Origin: Phenylobacterium sp. SCN 70-31
GTDB taxonomy: Bacteria; Pseudomonadota; Alphaproteobacteria; Caulobacterales; Caulobacteraceae
DNA length: 64,000 nucleotides
NCBI RefSeq assembly: GCF_001724605.1
Contig: NZ_MEEX01000007.1
Span: 50,559-114,558, forward strand
Direction: 5' to 3'
Shown piece by piece: positions 14,920-23,888 of the stretch. Both the position numbers and the translations under genes were made by a program. Numbering within the stretch: the stretch's first letter is position 1; each line of letters opens with the position of its first letter. The notes beneath the pieces were generated by a model. The model was not told where the DNA came from and made no database searches. It worked only from the letters and a program-made list of their open reading frames with translations.

Positions 14920-16380
14920 TCAGAAAAGGAAGTCCGAGGCGCTGAGCGTCGTGACGTTCTTCACGATTGCGATCACCTCGTCGTCCCAGGTGTTGGAAGA
15001 GCCCGAGGTGTTGTTGTTCACGTCGAGCAGGATCCAGGTGTCCGAGCCGACCACCTTGAGATCGATGTGGGCGCCGAGGGTCGTCGTGGATTGCCCGATG
15101 GAGGCGAGGAGTGCGTCGACATCGATTTTGTCGACGCCCACCGTGAAGTCGGTGATGATGTCGCCACTGCCGCCGCCGTCGCCGCGAGCGGTGAAGCGGA
15201 AGACATCGGCCCCCGCGCCGCCCGTGAGCACATCGGAGTCGAACCCGCCCTCGAGCGTGTCGGCGCCCAGGCCGCCGACCAGCGTGTCCTGTCCGCTGCC
15301 GCCCACGAGGCTGTCGGCCCCCGAGCCGCCATCGAGGCTGTCGTCGCCCATCCCCCCCGACAGGGTGTCTCCCCCGCCGGCGCCGCTCAGCGTGTCGTTG
15401 TCGCCCGTGCCGGTCATGTTGTTCGCGGCGATGGTTCCGGTGGCGGAGATCCCGGCGGTCGTCCCTGAATGCAGGGCCTGCCAAAGCTCGCTGAAGGTGG
15501 TGTTGTCCGCCATCTGGGCGTCGACGTCCTTGAGATAGGCCAAGTCGGTGGCGTCGCCCTTTGTGTATGCGTTGAGGAATTTTGTGGTGAGGATCGCCAG
15601 TTCGTCGAAGACGTCGGGGTTGTTCGAGGCCTGGACGCCGAAGTCCCCGTGATTGGCGTCATTGAAGACGAAGGCGTATTTGTCGCCGGCTGGCGCATAG
15701 TCGTACGGGTCCAGCTTGTACTGGTAGTTGGCGCCGCCCTTCTGGGTGTCCTTCTCGCCAGCGGCCACGAACAGCGGCTTGTTCAGGCCTTGCCAGGAAT
15801 TGCCGGAGCCGTCGGCATAGAAGCCGTAGATCGGCACGCCGCCCGCCGACAGGTCGATCACCGCGTCGAAGCGCGCGTCGCCCCAGTTCACCGCCGTGCC
15901 CGTCAGGTCCTTGATGCTCGCCCCGGCTGCGACCTGGGCCGCGCCGCCGCCGGCCGAGTAGCCCGCCGCGACGAAGTCGCCGGTGACGCCGTAGCCCGGA
16001 CCCAGGGCGGCGGCCAGGTCGGTCGCGTGATCCAGCGCCATCTTCATGTCCGCGACGCGGTTGAACAGGAAGCCGTCGGTCACGCCCACGCTGTCGTCGA
16101 ACCGGGGCAGCCCCGACTGGCTGGCGGTGGCGTCCTGTCCATCGGCATGGCCGGGCACGATGACGATATAGCCCTGAGAGGCCCAATAGAGCGGCAGGGA
16201 CGTGGTGAAGTTGGGGTTGCTCTGGTCGGCGAACCCGAAGGTGCCGTGGCTGTAGACGATCACCGGGTAATCCCCCGGCGTTGAGGGCCCGTAGACGTAG
16301 GCGTCCACCGAGACGGTCTTCACGGTGTCGTTGGCGAGCTGCCGGCTCTGGCCGGTGATGGTGAGCATCGCGGACGTCAT
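14920..16380 (-). CDS. RTX-repeat secreted alpha/beta hydrolase (type I secretion substrate)
   Basis: 486 residues. The first ~300 form an alpha/beta hydrolase like the PET-hydrolase/chlorophyllase group (PVIVYSHGTFG oxyanion strand, nucleophile elbow GYSAGG, NDANHGDF with the catalytic His). Residues ~325-395 carry six or more glycine- and aspartate-rich nonapeptide RTX repeats (GGSGADSLVGG type) that bind calcium, and the C-terminus ends in a hydrophobic-hydroxyl tail (TTLSASDFLF) typical of type I secretion signals. There is no N-terminal signal peptide, consistent with that route. GGAGG stands about ten bases before ATG 16380. No ABC exporter or membrane-fusion gene is in the window, so secretion would depend on a distant system. 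The substrate is likely an ester or polyester. Confidence 0.85.
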   Translation of the reverse strand: MTSAMLTITGQSRQLANDTVKTVSVDAYVYGPSTPGDYPVIVYSHGTFGFADQSNPNFTTSLPLYWASQGYIVIVPGHADGQDATASQSGLPRFDDSVGVTDGFLFNRVADMKMALDHATDLAAALGPGYGVTGDFVAAGYSAGGGAAQVAAGASIKDLTGTAVNWGDARFDAVIDLSAGGVPIYGFYADGSGNSWQGLNKPLFVAAGEKDTQKGGANYQYKLDPYDYAPAGDKYAFVFNDANHGDFGVQASNNPDVFDELAILTTKFLNAYTKGDATDLAYLKDVDAQMADNTTFSELWQALHSGTTAGISATGTIAANNMTGTGDNDTLSGAGGGDTLSGGMGDDSLDGGSGADSLVGGSGQDTLVGGLGADTLEGGFDSDVLTGGAGADVFRFTARGDGGGSGDIITDFTVGVDKIDVDALLASIGQSTTTLGAHIDLKVVGSDTWILLDVNNNTSGSSNTWDDEVIAIVKNVTTLSASDFLF

Positions 16381-16585
16381 AGGTCGTTTCCTCCATTTGG
16401 AATGGGACGCACGAGGGCGCGCGCCGGAACGGCGTGGTCGAGGTTCTTGCGGAGGTCGGCGCCCACAGGGCGTGTGGCCGGGCTCAGCCCGGACGAGGCG
16501 TGTGGGACAAGGCGGTCCTCCAACTGGCCGGTACGCCCATGTGGCCCGGGCGCTGTCGGCCGATGCACGCTATCTGTGGTTTTAT

Positions 16586-16640
16586 TTTTGTCCAACAAAA
16601 TTTGGAAGTGATGTATGATATAAATAATATTGTTGAACAA
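16586..16640 (+). promoter_or_regulatory. Paired TTGT-N3-ACAA operators in AT-rich receptor promoter
   Basis: Within the 337-base gap 16381-16717, which has no gene, lies an unusually AT-rich block. TTTTGT-CCA-ACAAAA at 16586-16600 and TTGT-TGA-ACAA at 16630-16640 share the same half site and spacing, with centres 42 bp (four helical turns) apart. The TonB receptor starts at 16718. A related TTGT-CCA-TCAA lies before the gntR gene at 22509, so that regulator is the likely binder (inference). The remainder of the gap shows no further structure. Confidence 0.55.
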
Positions 16641-16717
16641 AAATCTCCCGTGTAGGAGTCGCGCCAACGAAACACGCCGGTCTGGCCGGCGAGACGCGAC
16701 ATCCGAGGGGGAAATCG

Positions 16718-18919
16718 ATGCGGCGATATCTGTTGAGCGGCGTGGCGCTGGCCGGCGTGATGGCCTGTCCGGCCTGGGCGCAGCCCATGGGCGACGGCGC
16801 GGTGAGCGAGGTGATCGTCACCGCGCGGAAGCGCGACGAGCGACTGCAGGAGATTCCGGCCGCCGGCAGCGTTCTTACCGCCGACCGGTTGCGCGAACTG
16901 GGCGGGGTCACCGACCTCAGGAACTTCACCACCCTGTTGCCGGGCGTCGCGCTGGTCGACAACGACAGCGTCAACAGCGAGTTCGCCATCCGTGGGGCCG
17001 GTCAGGCGGGCCGCAACGTCAACGCCGACTCCGCGATCGCCCTTCTGAGAAACGGCGCCCAGGTCACCGGCGGGAACATCGGCGGCCGTGGCTTCGCGCG
17101 CATGGACATGTTCGACGTCGGCCAGATCGAGGTGCTGCGCGGTGCGCAGGGGTCGCTCTATGGCGCGAATGCCGTGGGCGGCGTGATCTCGGTGGTGAGC
17201 CAGGAACCCAGGCCGACCTTCGAAGCGGGGCTGGAGGCGGGCTACAACTTCAACAAGGAAGGCGTCGACCTCATCGGCGTCGTCAACGTTCCCATCAACG
17301 AGGTGCTGGCGCTGCGCGTCGGCGTCGACGTGACGGAGCAGTACGGGGGGCGCGTCTACAACACGTTCCGAAAGGAATACATCGACGGGGGCGACTATCG
17401 CGGTGTGCGCGCGGCCCTGGCGTTCACTCCGGACGAGCGCTTCAAGGTCGTCGCCATGATCGACCTGTCGCGACTGGACGATCCCACTGGCGGACAGGTG
17501 GACGTTCAGCGCCGGCTCTATCCGGCGATCCCGGAGACCTTCGACTACCAGTCGCAGGCCGAAGGCAACACCAAGGCGCGGCTGCGCCAGAACATCGCCA
17601 ACGGCAGCCTGTCGATAAAGGCGGATCTCGGCTTCGCCGACCTGTCGAGCACGACCAACGTCCGGTGGCGCGATTCAAACGCGGTGGCGGACGACGACGG
17701 CCGCTTCCCGGGCGCGCCGCTGCTTTCGAATGGGCAACCCAACATCGCGGGCGGCGCGACCTGCCGCACCAACAACTGCTACTCGACGGTGGCGGATCAG
17801 GTGAACGTCTTCTACCAGGAGGTGCGGCTGAACGGCGAAGGCGGCGCGCTGACCTGGGCGGCCGGCGTCGATTTCCGGGCGTTGAGCGACACCTACACCG
17901 TTGTGAACTATGGCCGTGTCCAGGGCGCCACCCCGATCCCGCCGGCCTACGCGATCCTCGACAGCGACAACCGGACCTTCGGGGCCTTCGGGACCAGCTC
18001 CTACAGGATCGCGCCGACCCTCACCGCGGAGGCCAGCCTGCGCTGGACCCAGGACGAGAAGAAGCTGTTCGGGGGCCTGTCGAGCGGCGCGCCGGTGAAG
18101 GGCTCGATCCCGCCCCGCGAGCGCACGTTCGTCAACTGGACCTACGGCGGGTCGTTGAGCTGGCAACCGAACTCGCGCCTCAACCTCTACGCCCGGTTTG
18201 CGACGGGCTTCCGGGCGGGCGGCTACAATCGTGACTTCGGCACGTCGAACGCCCTGCCGGGTAATCCCGCGACGCCGCTGGCGTACGACGAGGAGAGCAC
18301 CACGGCTTACGAGGCGGGGGTCAAGTACGACGCCTCGCGGGCGATTCAGGTGACGGCGGCCGTCTTCCGCACCGACTACCGCGACGTGCTGGTGAGCGAC
18401 ACCGGAACACGGTTCGCGGCCCAGGGCGGCGGCGCCTTCATCTATCTCGACAACCTCGGTGACGCGAAGGCCACCGGCGTCGAGGTGGAATTGAACGGCA
18501 GGCTCGCCGTGCCCGGTGTCGGGGGACGCCTCGTCTACACCCTGGCCGGTACGTGGATCGACTCCACACTGGACTCTCAGATCGCCACGATCGACGGCAA
18601 CAAGCTGAACGGCACGCCGGACTTCGCCCTGACCGCCAGCGGAACCTACAGCCGGACGATCGTGGGCGAGATCGAAGGGTTCCTGAACGCCGCCTACAAG
18701 GGCGAGTGGGACGGGTACTACAACATCTCCAACCTTCAGCGCCGCGACACCAACCGCAGCCTGCAACTGCGGGCGGGCGTCCGTCACGGGACGAAATGGG
18801 AGGTGGCGCTGAAGGCGAGCAACGTGCTGAACCAGCGCTACGAATTCCTCTATGGCGCGGGCTTCCTGGTCGCGACGCCGGGTCCGGAGTACGTGCTTCA
18901 GTTCCGGAGCCGGTTTTGA
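16718..18919 (+). CDS. TonB-dependent receptor
   Basis: 733 residues with GAGGGGG upstream of the ATG. A signal peptide (MRRYLLSGVALAGVMACPAWA) leads into the TonB box/plug (VSEVIVTARKRDE, QIEVLRGAQGSLYGANAVGG) and a beta-barrel ending FRSRF. It belongs to the large sphingomonad/Caulobacter receptor group without an STN domain, so it is not FecR-coupled. It heads a three-gene operon with a PQQ dehydrogenase (TTGA overlap) and an EthD-like protein. That layout suggests import of a compound that is oxidised in the periplasm. Expression is probably controlled at the paired operators 16586-16640. Confidence 0.92.
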   Translation: MRRYLLSGVALAGVMACPAWAQPMGDGAVSEVIVTARKRDERLQEIPAAGSVLTADRLRELGGVTDLRNFTTLLPGVALVDNDSVNSEFAIRGAGQAGRNVNADSAIALLRNGAQVTGGNIGGRGFARMDMFDVGQIEVLRGAQGSLYGANAVGGVISVVSQEPRPTFEAGLEAGYNFNKEGVDLIGVVNVPINEVLALRVGVDVTEQYGGRVYNTFRKEYIDGGDYRGVRAALAFTPDERFKVVAMIDLSRLDDPTGGQVDVQRRLYPAIPETFDYQSQAEGNTKARLRQNIANGSLSIKADLGFADLSSTTNVRWRDSNAVADDDGRFPGAPLLSNGQPNIAGGATCRTNNCYSTVADQVNVFYQEVRLNGEGGALTWAAGVDFRALSDTYTVVNYGRVQGATPIPPAYAILDSDNRTFGAFGTSSYRIAPTLTAEASLRWTQDEKKLFGGLSSGAPVKGSIPPRERTFVNWTYGGSLSWQPNSRLNLYARFATGFRAGGYNRDFGTSNALPGNPATPLAYDEESTTAYEAGVKYDASRAIQVTAAVFRTDYRDVLVSDTGTRFAAQGGGAFIYLDNLGDAKATGVEVELNGRLAVPGVGGRLVYTLAGTWIDSTLDSQIATIDGNKLNGTPDFALTASGTYSRTIVGEIEGFLNAAYKGEWDGYYNISNLQRRDTNRSLQLRAGVRHGTKWEVALKASNVLNQRYEFLYGAGFLVATPGPEYVLQFRSRF

Positions 18920-20961
18920 GCAGCGCGCGCCGCTCATCGACTGTGGATCGCCGGCGGCTGTTGGCCGGCGTCGCCGGTCTCGCCACCCTGGCCTGCGCGC
19001 CCGGGGCCTCGGTCGCCGGGGCCTCGGTCGCCGGGGCTTCGGGCGCCGGGGCTTCGGGCGCCGGGGCTTCGGGCGCCGAGGCTTCGGGCGCCGAGGCCGC
19101 GGCCAAGGGCGGCTCCGGCGAATGGCGGGCCTATGGGGCGACCAACGCGGCGACCAAGTATTCGCCGCTCAGCCAGATCGACGCCACGAACGTCGCGAAC
19201 CTGCGCATCGCCTGGGAATGGGAGAGTCCCGACGCCGCGATCATCGAGGCCAATCCGGGCCTCGCGCCGGGCGAGTTCCAGGCCACGCCGATCATGGCGG
19301 ATGGGGTGCTCTACACCTCGACGGCGTTCTGCCAGGTCGTGGCGATCGACCCGGCCACGGGACGTAACATCTGGGTTCACGATCCGGGGACCTGGAAGCG
19401 CGGCAAGTACACCAGCAAGGGCATGCAGCATCGCGGCGTGGCCTACTGGCGGGACGGTGACGACGCGCGCGTGATCATCGGAACCGGCGACAATCGGCTG
19501 ATCGCGCTGGACGCCCGCACGGGCGAGCCGATCGAGAGCTTCGGCAAGGGGGGAGAGGTCGATCTGGGCGTCGTCGGCCTTCAGCGGCCGCTGGCGCGCG
19601 ACCCCGTCGATCTGTTCGCGTCGACGTCGCCGCCGACGATCTGCCGCGATGTCATCGTGATGGGCCAGTACATCCACGATCGGGTGGTCGCTTCGGAGAT
19701 GCCGCCCGGCGATGTTCGCGGCTTCGATGTGCGCACCGGCGAACTGAAATGGACCTTCCACACCGTGCCGATGGAGGGCGAATTCGGCTGGGACACGTGG
19801 GAGAACGGTTCCGCCGCGCGCAACGGCAACGCCAACGTCTGGGCGCCGATGGCGGCCGACGATGAACTGGGGCTGGTCTATCTGCCGGGAAGCTGCCCGA
19901 CCAACAACTTCTATGGCGGGGATCGACCGGGCGACAATCTGTTCGGGAACGCCCTGATCTGTCTGGACGTGAAGACCGGCGAACGGCGCTGGCACTACCA
20001 GTTCGTGCGCCACGACGTCTGGGACCTGGACCTGCCCTGCGCGCCGAACCTCGTGGACATCCGGATCGGCCGGCGGCGGATCAAGGCGGTCGCCCAGGTG
20101 ACCAAGCACGGGTTCACCTTCGTCTTCGACCGGGTGACCGGCCGTCCCATATGGCCCATCGAGGACAGGCCAGTCCCGGCCAGCACCATCAAGGGCGAGA
20201 AGCTGTCGCCGACCCAGCCCTTTCCGACGAAGCCGCCTCCATTCGAGCCTCAGGGCATGACCCAGGAGATGCTCATCGACTGGACGCCCGAGCTTCGAGA
20301 GGAGGCGCAGGCGATCATGGCCGAGTACAAGACGGGACCGCTGTTCACCCCGTTTAGCGTTCAGTTGACCATCCAGCGCCCGGCTTGGGGCGGCGGCGCG
20401 AACTGGGGCGGAGCCGCGGTCGATCCCGAGACGGGCGTCCTCTATGTGCCGTCGATATCCTCCGTCGCCGCCCTGGCCCTGGACGACGAGGGCAAGCGGG
20501 TCGGGACGGGGGAGACGGAGGAGATCGCCGGCTCGGTGCGTCTCGTCACCGGGCCCCGAGGCCTGCCGCTGGTCAAGCCGCCTTACGGCCGGATCACGGC
20601 CATCGACCTCAACCGCGGCGAGATCCTCTGGATGAAGCCCAACGGACCCGGCGCCAGCGAAACGCCGGCCTTCAAGGGCCTCGACACCGGATGGGTCGGC
20701 TCGACAGGGCGCACGGGTCCGCTGCTCACGAAGACCCTGCTCTTCCTGGGCGAGGGGCCGCACGACCTGAATTCGCGCCGCGTCCTGCGCGCCTGGGACA
20801 AGGCGACCGGCGCGGTGGTCGCCGAAACGCCGCTCCCGGGACTCACCCACGGCCCGCCCATGACCTACATGGCGAATGGCAGGCAGTATGTGGTCTGCGG
20901 CATGGGCTTCCGCCGCTCGCCGCATAAGCTGGTCGCCCTGGCCCTTCCGGACGGAGCCTGA
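18916..20961 (+). CDS. PQQ-dependent dehydrogenase, periplasmic (Tat)
   Basis: About 681 residues from TTG 18916, which overlaps the receptor stop as TTGA; GTG 18943 is an alternative. A Tat signal (VDRRRLLAGVAGLATL) is followed by a low-complexity Gly-Ala-Ser linker and an eight-bladed quinoprotein propeller. Blade signatures include KYSPLSQIDATNVANL, LIALDARTGEPIESFGKGG, GNANVWAPMAADDELGLVYLPG and RHDVWDLDLPC, the last being the classic PQQ glucose-dehydrogenase-like region. Unlike the Gcd protein it lacks N-terminal membrane helices, so it is a soluble periplasmic enzyme. It would oxidise an alcohol or polyol and pass electrons to a cytochrome or quinone. Substrate unknown. Confidence 0.88.
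   Translation: MSSARRSSTVDRRRLLAGVAGLATLACAPGASVAGASVAGASGAGASGAGASGAEASGAEAAAKGGSGEWRAYGATNAATKYSPLSQIDATNVANLRIAWEWESPDAAIIEANPGLAPGEFQATPIMADGVLYTSTAFCQVVAIDPATGRNIWVHDPGTWKRGKYTSKGMQHRGVAYWRDGDDARVIIGTGDNRLIALDARTGEPIESFGKGGEVDLGVVGLQRPLARDPVDLFASTSPPTICRDVIVMGQYIHDRVVASEMPPGDVRGFDVRTGELKWTFHTVPMEGEFGWDTWENGSAARNGNANVWAPMAADDELGLVYLPGSCPTNNFYGGDRPGDNLFGNALICLDVKTGERRWHYQFVRHDVWDLDLPCAPNLVDIRIGRRRIKAVAQVTKHGFTFVFDRVTGRPIWPIEDRPVPASTIKGEKLSPTQPFPTKPPPFEPQGMTQEMLIDWTPELREEAQAIMAEYKTGPLFTPFSVQLTIQRPAWGGGANWGGAAVDPETGVLYVPSISSVAALALDDEGKRVGTGETEEIAGSVRLVTGPRGLPLVKPPYGRITAIDLNRGEILWMKPNGPGASETPAFKGLDTGWVGSTGRTGPLLTKTLLFLGEGPHDLNSRRVLRAWDKATGAVVAETPLPGLTHGPPMTYMANGRQYVVCGMGFRRSPHKLVALALPDGA
19003..19092 (+). 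repeat. 15-bp tandem repeat coding the Tat-signal linker
   Basis: Six copies of a 15-base unit (GGGGCCTCGGTCGCC, drifting to GGGGCTTCGGGCGCC and GAGGCTTCGGGCGCC) lie back to back, encoding pentapeptides such as GASVA and GASGA. The unit length is a multiple of three, so gain or loss of copies would change linker length without frameshift. Confidence 0.85.
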
Positions 20962-21779
20962 TGATGACCCAGAAGTTCAATCGGCGCGTGGCGATGATGC
21001 TCGGCGCCGGCGCGGCTGCGGCCGCTTCGGGACTTCCGGCCTGGGCGGCGACCGCCATCAAGCACTACATCCTGGTCGACCTGAAGCCGGGGACTGACCA
21101 GCTGGTGCTCGACCGCTGGTACATGACCTTCCACGCCCCGGAAGTCCGCCGGGCGTTCAAGGCCTGGCAGCGGAACTACGTGTCCTTCCGCAGCTACCTT
21201 CCGCCGGAAGAGGCCCGGAAGGCCTATCCCCTTCAGTACGGTCGCATGACCGAGATCCATTTCGACAGCCTGGCCGACTTCCAGGACAGCCGCCCGAACA
21301 ACATCTACGCCCGGGGCCTGGGGTCCTTCACGCCGCCGCCGGGCGGCTGGGCCAACGCCGGCTTCGAAAGCACCACCGCGAGCGTGCCCGTGAATCCGCA
21401 GCAGGTGTTCCTGGCCAAGGATACGCCGCCCAAGGAGACGCCCTACCTGAGATGGATCGTGTTCTTCCGTTACCCGGAGGGTGTCACGCTCGAGCAGGGG
21501 GACGCCTGGTACGGGGACGTGCATGCCAAGGAGGTCGCCCGTCTCCCCGGCCTCAGGAAGTACGCCCTCTATTCCACGGTAAGCGCCGCGGCCGCCTATC
21601 CCCGCGTCGCCGAGATGTGGTTCGACGACTACGCCGCGTGGAAGGACGCCTTCATTCCCGTTCCTCGCTTCACCGCGCCAACCTGGGGCGGGCAGGGGCT
21701 GTTCGTGGAGTCGATCTCCATGTTCGTCGGCGAGAATCCGGACGTGGACTTCATCAACGACAAGCGCGTCATCCCCTGA
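20961..21779 (+). CDS. Tat-exported protein with two EthD-like ferredoxin-fold domains
   Basis: 272 residues; ATG at 20961 overlaps the dehydrogenase stop by one base (TGATG). A Tat signal (FNRRVAMMLGAGAAAAASG ending AWA) precedes two dimeric alpha/beta-barrel units. Each carries an EthD-like line: DRWYMTFHAPEVRR near residue 50 and DAWYGDVHAKEVARLPGLRKY near 180. EthD folds usually act as small oxygenases, cyclases or accessory proteins; export to the periplasm is unusual. Tight coupling with the PQQ dehydrogenase suggests that it acts on the same substrate or product. The exact activity cannot be assigned. Its 3' end overlaps the convergent gntR gene by 11 bases. Confidence 0.7.
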   Translation: MMTQKFNRRVAMMLGAGAAAAASGLPAWAATAIKHYILVDLKPGTDQLVLDRWYMTFHAPEVRRAFKAWQRNYVSFRSYLPPEEARKAYPLQYGRMTEIHFDSLADFQDSRPNNIYARGLGSFTPPPGGWANAGFESTTASVPVNPQQVFLAKDTPPKETPYLRWIVFFRYPEGVTLEQGDAWYGDVHAKEVARLPGLRKYALYSTVSAAAAYPRVAEMWFDDYAAWKDAFIPVPRFTAPTWGGQGLFVESISMFVGENPDVDFINDKRVIP

Positions 21780-22491
21780 CGTTTGAGCCCGGCTTGCCGC
21801 CCTTGGCCACCACCATTCGGGTCACCTCCTGCTGGGTGAAATAGATGATCCGCCGGGCGGCTCCAGCGGCCCTTTCGGCGTCGCGCGCCGCGAGGCCGTC
21901 GGCGAGCTCGCGCCAGTCGTCGACCGGCCCGACGGCGCCGCTGTCCTCCAGGCCGAGGTAGGAGAAGTGCCAGCGCGCCTTACGGTGCGAGGCCGACATG
22001 ATCTCGCGGGCGTCGCGGTTGCCGTGACGTGAGATCAGGGCGCCGATCTCGACACCCTGATTGACCCGCCATCGGGGAGTCTGGTCCGCCGCGGACTCGA
22101 GCATGGTCCGGATGCGGCGGACGATCTCTTCCAGATCCGCGTCGGAGGCCCGGAAGCAGGCGAACCGCGCCATCAGGCCGAACAGGGCGGCGCGAATCTC
22201 GAACAGGTCGAACATCTGGTAGAGCGTCGGGGTGGTCACCCGGGCGCCGCGGAACTTCTCCAGTTCGACGAATCCGTCTTCCTCGAGCAGGCGCAGGGCT
22301 TCGCGAACCGCCGACCTTGCGGCGCCGATCTCCTGCGCCAGCCGGATTTCGCGCAGCCAGGTGTCGGGCTTGATCTCACCCGCCTGGATCTGCTGGCGGA
22401 GATGGCGAGCCACCTCCCGCGCGGTCCGGCCGCCGCGGGGGTCTTCCGTCGCGGCGGCGTCCGGAGCAGGTTTCGGCTTGCGCGGCGGCAT
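21769..22491 (-). CDS. GntR-family regulator, FadR/FCD subfamily
   Basis: 240 residues. The N-terminal winged helix (TAREVARHLRQQIQAGEI, then LAQEIGAARSAVREALRLLEEDGFVE) is the textbook GntR motif at about residues 22-85. A helical FCD ligand domain follows (FEIRAALFGLMARFA, with His-rich positions such as HGNRDA and SHRKARWHF). FCD proteins bind small carboxylates, often through a metal. The gene is convergent with the TBDR-PQQ-EthD operon. TTGT-N3-ACAA-like boxes occur both in its own leader and before that receptor, so it probably represses both and is relieved by the imported compound; this is inference. Confidence 0.88.
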   Translation of the reverse strand: MPPRKPKPAPDAAATEDPRGGRTAREVARHLRQQIQAGEIKPDTWLREIRLAQEIGAARSAVREALRLLEEDGFVELEKFRGARVTTPTLYQMFDLFEIRAALFGLMARFACFRASDADLEEIVRRIRTMLESAADQTPRWRVNQGVEIGALISRHGNRDAREIMSASHRKARWHFSYLGLEDSGAVGPVDDWRELADGLAARDAERAAGAARRIIYFTQQEVTRMVVAKGGKPGSNVRG

Positions 22492-22508
22492 GGGGAATTC
22501 AGTCTCGA

Positions 22509-22540
22509 TTGTCCATCAAACGATTCTGATTGTTCGAAGT
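22509..22540 (-). promoter_or_regulatory. Putative GntR auto-operator
   Basis: TTGT-CCA-TCAA at 22509-22519 and TTGTTCGAAGT at 22530-22540 stand 18 and 39 bases upstream of the gntR start, about two helical turns apart. The first shares TTGTCCA with the box at 16588. Match is partial. Confidence 0.35.
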
Positions 22541-22658
22541 TGAAGGCGCAAGCTCAACGCCGACCTGCGGGTTGTGCGATTTGCAGCCTCGTCCCCGGGG
22601 GCAGGGTGGTCCGTCTCTGATCGCGCCGGCGCGCCGACGACGGGGCGGGCTCGCGCGG

Positions 22659-23888
22659 TCAGGTCCTGTAGAGATCCGCGTCAGCGTCGCCTTCACCGCG
22701 CACTTCGGCGGCGACGATCTGTGCGGCGATGACCGAATAGGTGATGCCGTTGCCGCCGAAGCCCATCACGGCCCAGGTATGTTCCATCCCCGGGACAGGC
22801 CCGATGCGGGGCAGGCCCGTTGTGCTTTGGCCGAAAGCGCCGGCCCAGGCGTAGTCGATTTCGAACGCCACGTGGGGCAACAGCCGGCGCAACTCGGCAG
22901 CCAATGTCCTGCACTTGCGCTTGAGCTTCGCCTTGTCGCTGTGCGCGACCGGAGACGCCTCGTCCTCTCCGCCCACGATCAGGCGGCCATCACCGCTCAT
23001 CCGCATGTAGAGGTACGGATCGGACGCTTCCCAGACCAGCATGTTCCGCAACCAGGCCGGACAGCGTTGGCGCGGCGTCGAGGCCATCGCCCAGGTGGAT
23101 ATGACGTCGAGGCCCGGGGTGGGGACGCCCCTGGGGAACTCGTATCCGCTGCAGAACACCACCGACTTCGCCCGAACCGCATGGTCCGCGTCGGTCAGCA
23201 GTGTGACACCGTCCGGGTCGCTGACCGCCTGCAGCACCTCGACGGGCGACCAGATTCGCGCGCCGTTTGCGCGCGCGCGTCGCAGCAGCCCCGCCGCCAG
23301 TCGGGCCGGGTCGCCACTGGCGGAACCGCTCGACACGACGGCGCCGGTTCGTTCCACGCCGAACCGTTCACGCAGGGCCCCGGGGCCGAGATACCGGCTG
23401 TCCAACCCGATCTCGGCGCGGGCCGCCGCCTCTGCTTCCAGGGCGCGATGGCCATGTTGGTCGCCCGCCAGATAGAGGGACGACTTGTCCTTCAGCCCGC
23501 AGGCGATGCGCTCTTCGGCCACGACCTGCTTCAGAGCGTCCACGGCTCGACGCGATCGCAGATAGGCCCGCTTGGCCTTCTGGGGACCGATCTTCTTGGC
23601 GAGCTCCGTGAGCGGAAGATCGATCTCCCATTGCAGCAACGCCGTGGACGCCACGGTCGAGCCCATCAGCGGTGGCCGGCGGTCGAGCACCGCCACCGAA
23701 TGCGTCTTCGACAGCTCATGAGCCATGAAGGCGCCGCTGACGCCCGCGCCGACAATGGCGACATCGACACTGATGGGGGCGGCCAGACGATCGACCGACA
23801 CTCCCAGGCCGGAACTGTCCGCCCAGAGCGACCGACCTGTCCGGAGGTCGCGTTTTGTCGTGCTGCCGATCAATTCAGGGCGCCCCAC
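22659..23888 (-). CDS. FAD-dependent oxidoreductase, DAO (D-amino-acid oxidase/DadA) fold
   Basis: 409 residues. The Rossmann signature VDVAIVGAGVSGAFMAHEL is near residue 42, with an acidic end of strand 2 (VAVLDRRPP). The central part has the DAO-type SSGSASGDPARLAAGLLRRA and the C-terminus the flavin-contact block AGAFGQSTTGLPRIGPVPG and VMGFGGNGITYSVIAAQIV. Such enzymes oxidise amines or amino acids in the cytoplasm (gamma-glutamylputrescine oxidase and PuuB-like proteins are nearest in layout). No signal peptide is seen, and an N-terminal extension of ~35 residues precedes the FAD domain. It lies alone between gntR and another regulator. Substrate unknown. Confidence 0.8.
   Translation of the reverse strand: MGRPELIGSTTKRDLRTGRSLWADSSGLGVSVDRLAAPISVDVAIVGAGVSGAFMAHELSKTHSVAVLDRRPPLMGSTVASTALLQWEIDLPLTELAKKIGPQKAKRAYLRSRRAVDALKQVVAEERIACGLKDKSSLYLAGDQHGHRALEAEAAARAEIGLDSRYLGPGALRERFGVERTGAVVSSGSASGDPARLAAGLLRRARANGARIWSPVEVLQAVSDPDGVTLLTDADHAVRAKSVVFCSGYEFPRGVPTPGLDVISTWAMASTPRQRCPAWLRNMLVWEASDPYLYMRMSGDGRLIVGGEDEASPVAHSDKAKLKRKCRTLAAELRRLLPHVAFEIDYAWAGAFGQSTTGLPRIGPVPGMEHTWAVMGFGGNGITYSVIAAQIVAAEVRGEGDADADLYRT

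Noticed and set aside
18916..19100. GC-rich repeat as a CRISPR-like or mobile-element end
   Set aside because: Units are directly tandem without spacers, in frame, and lie within a coding linker.
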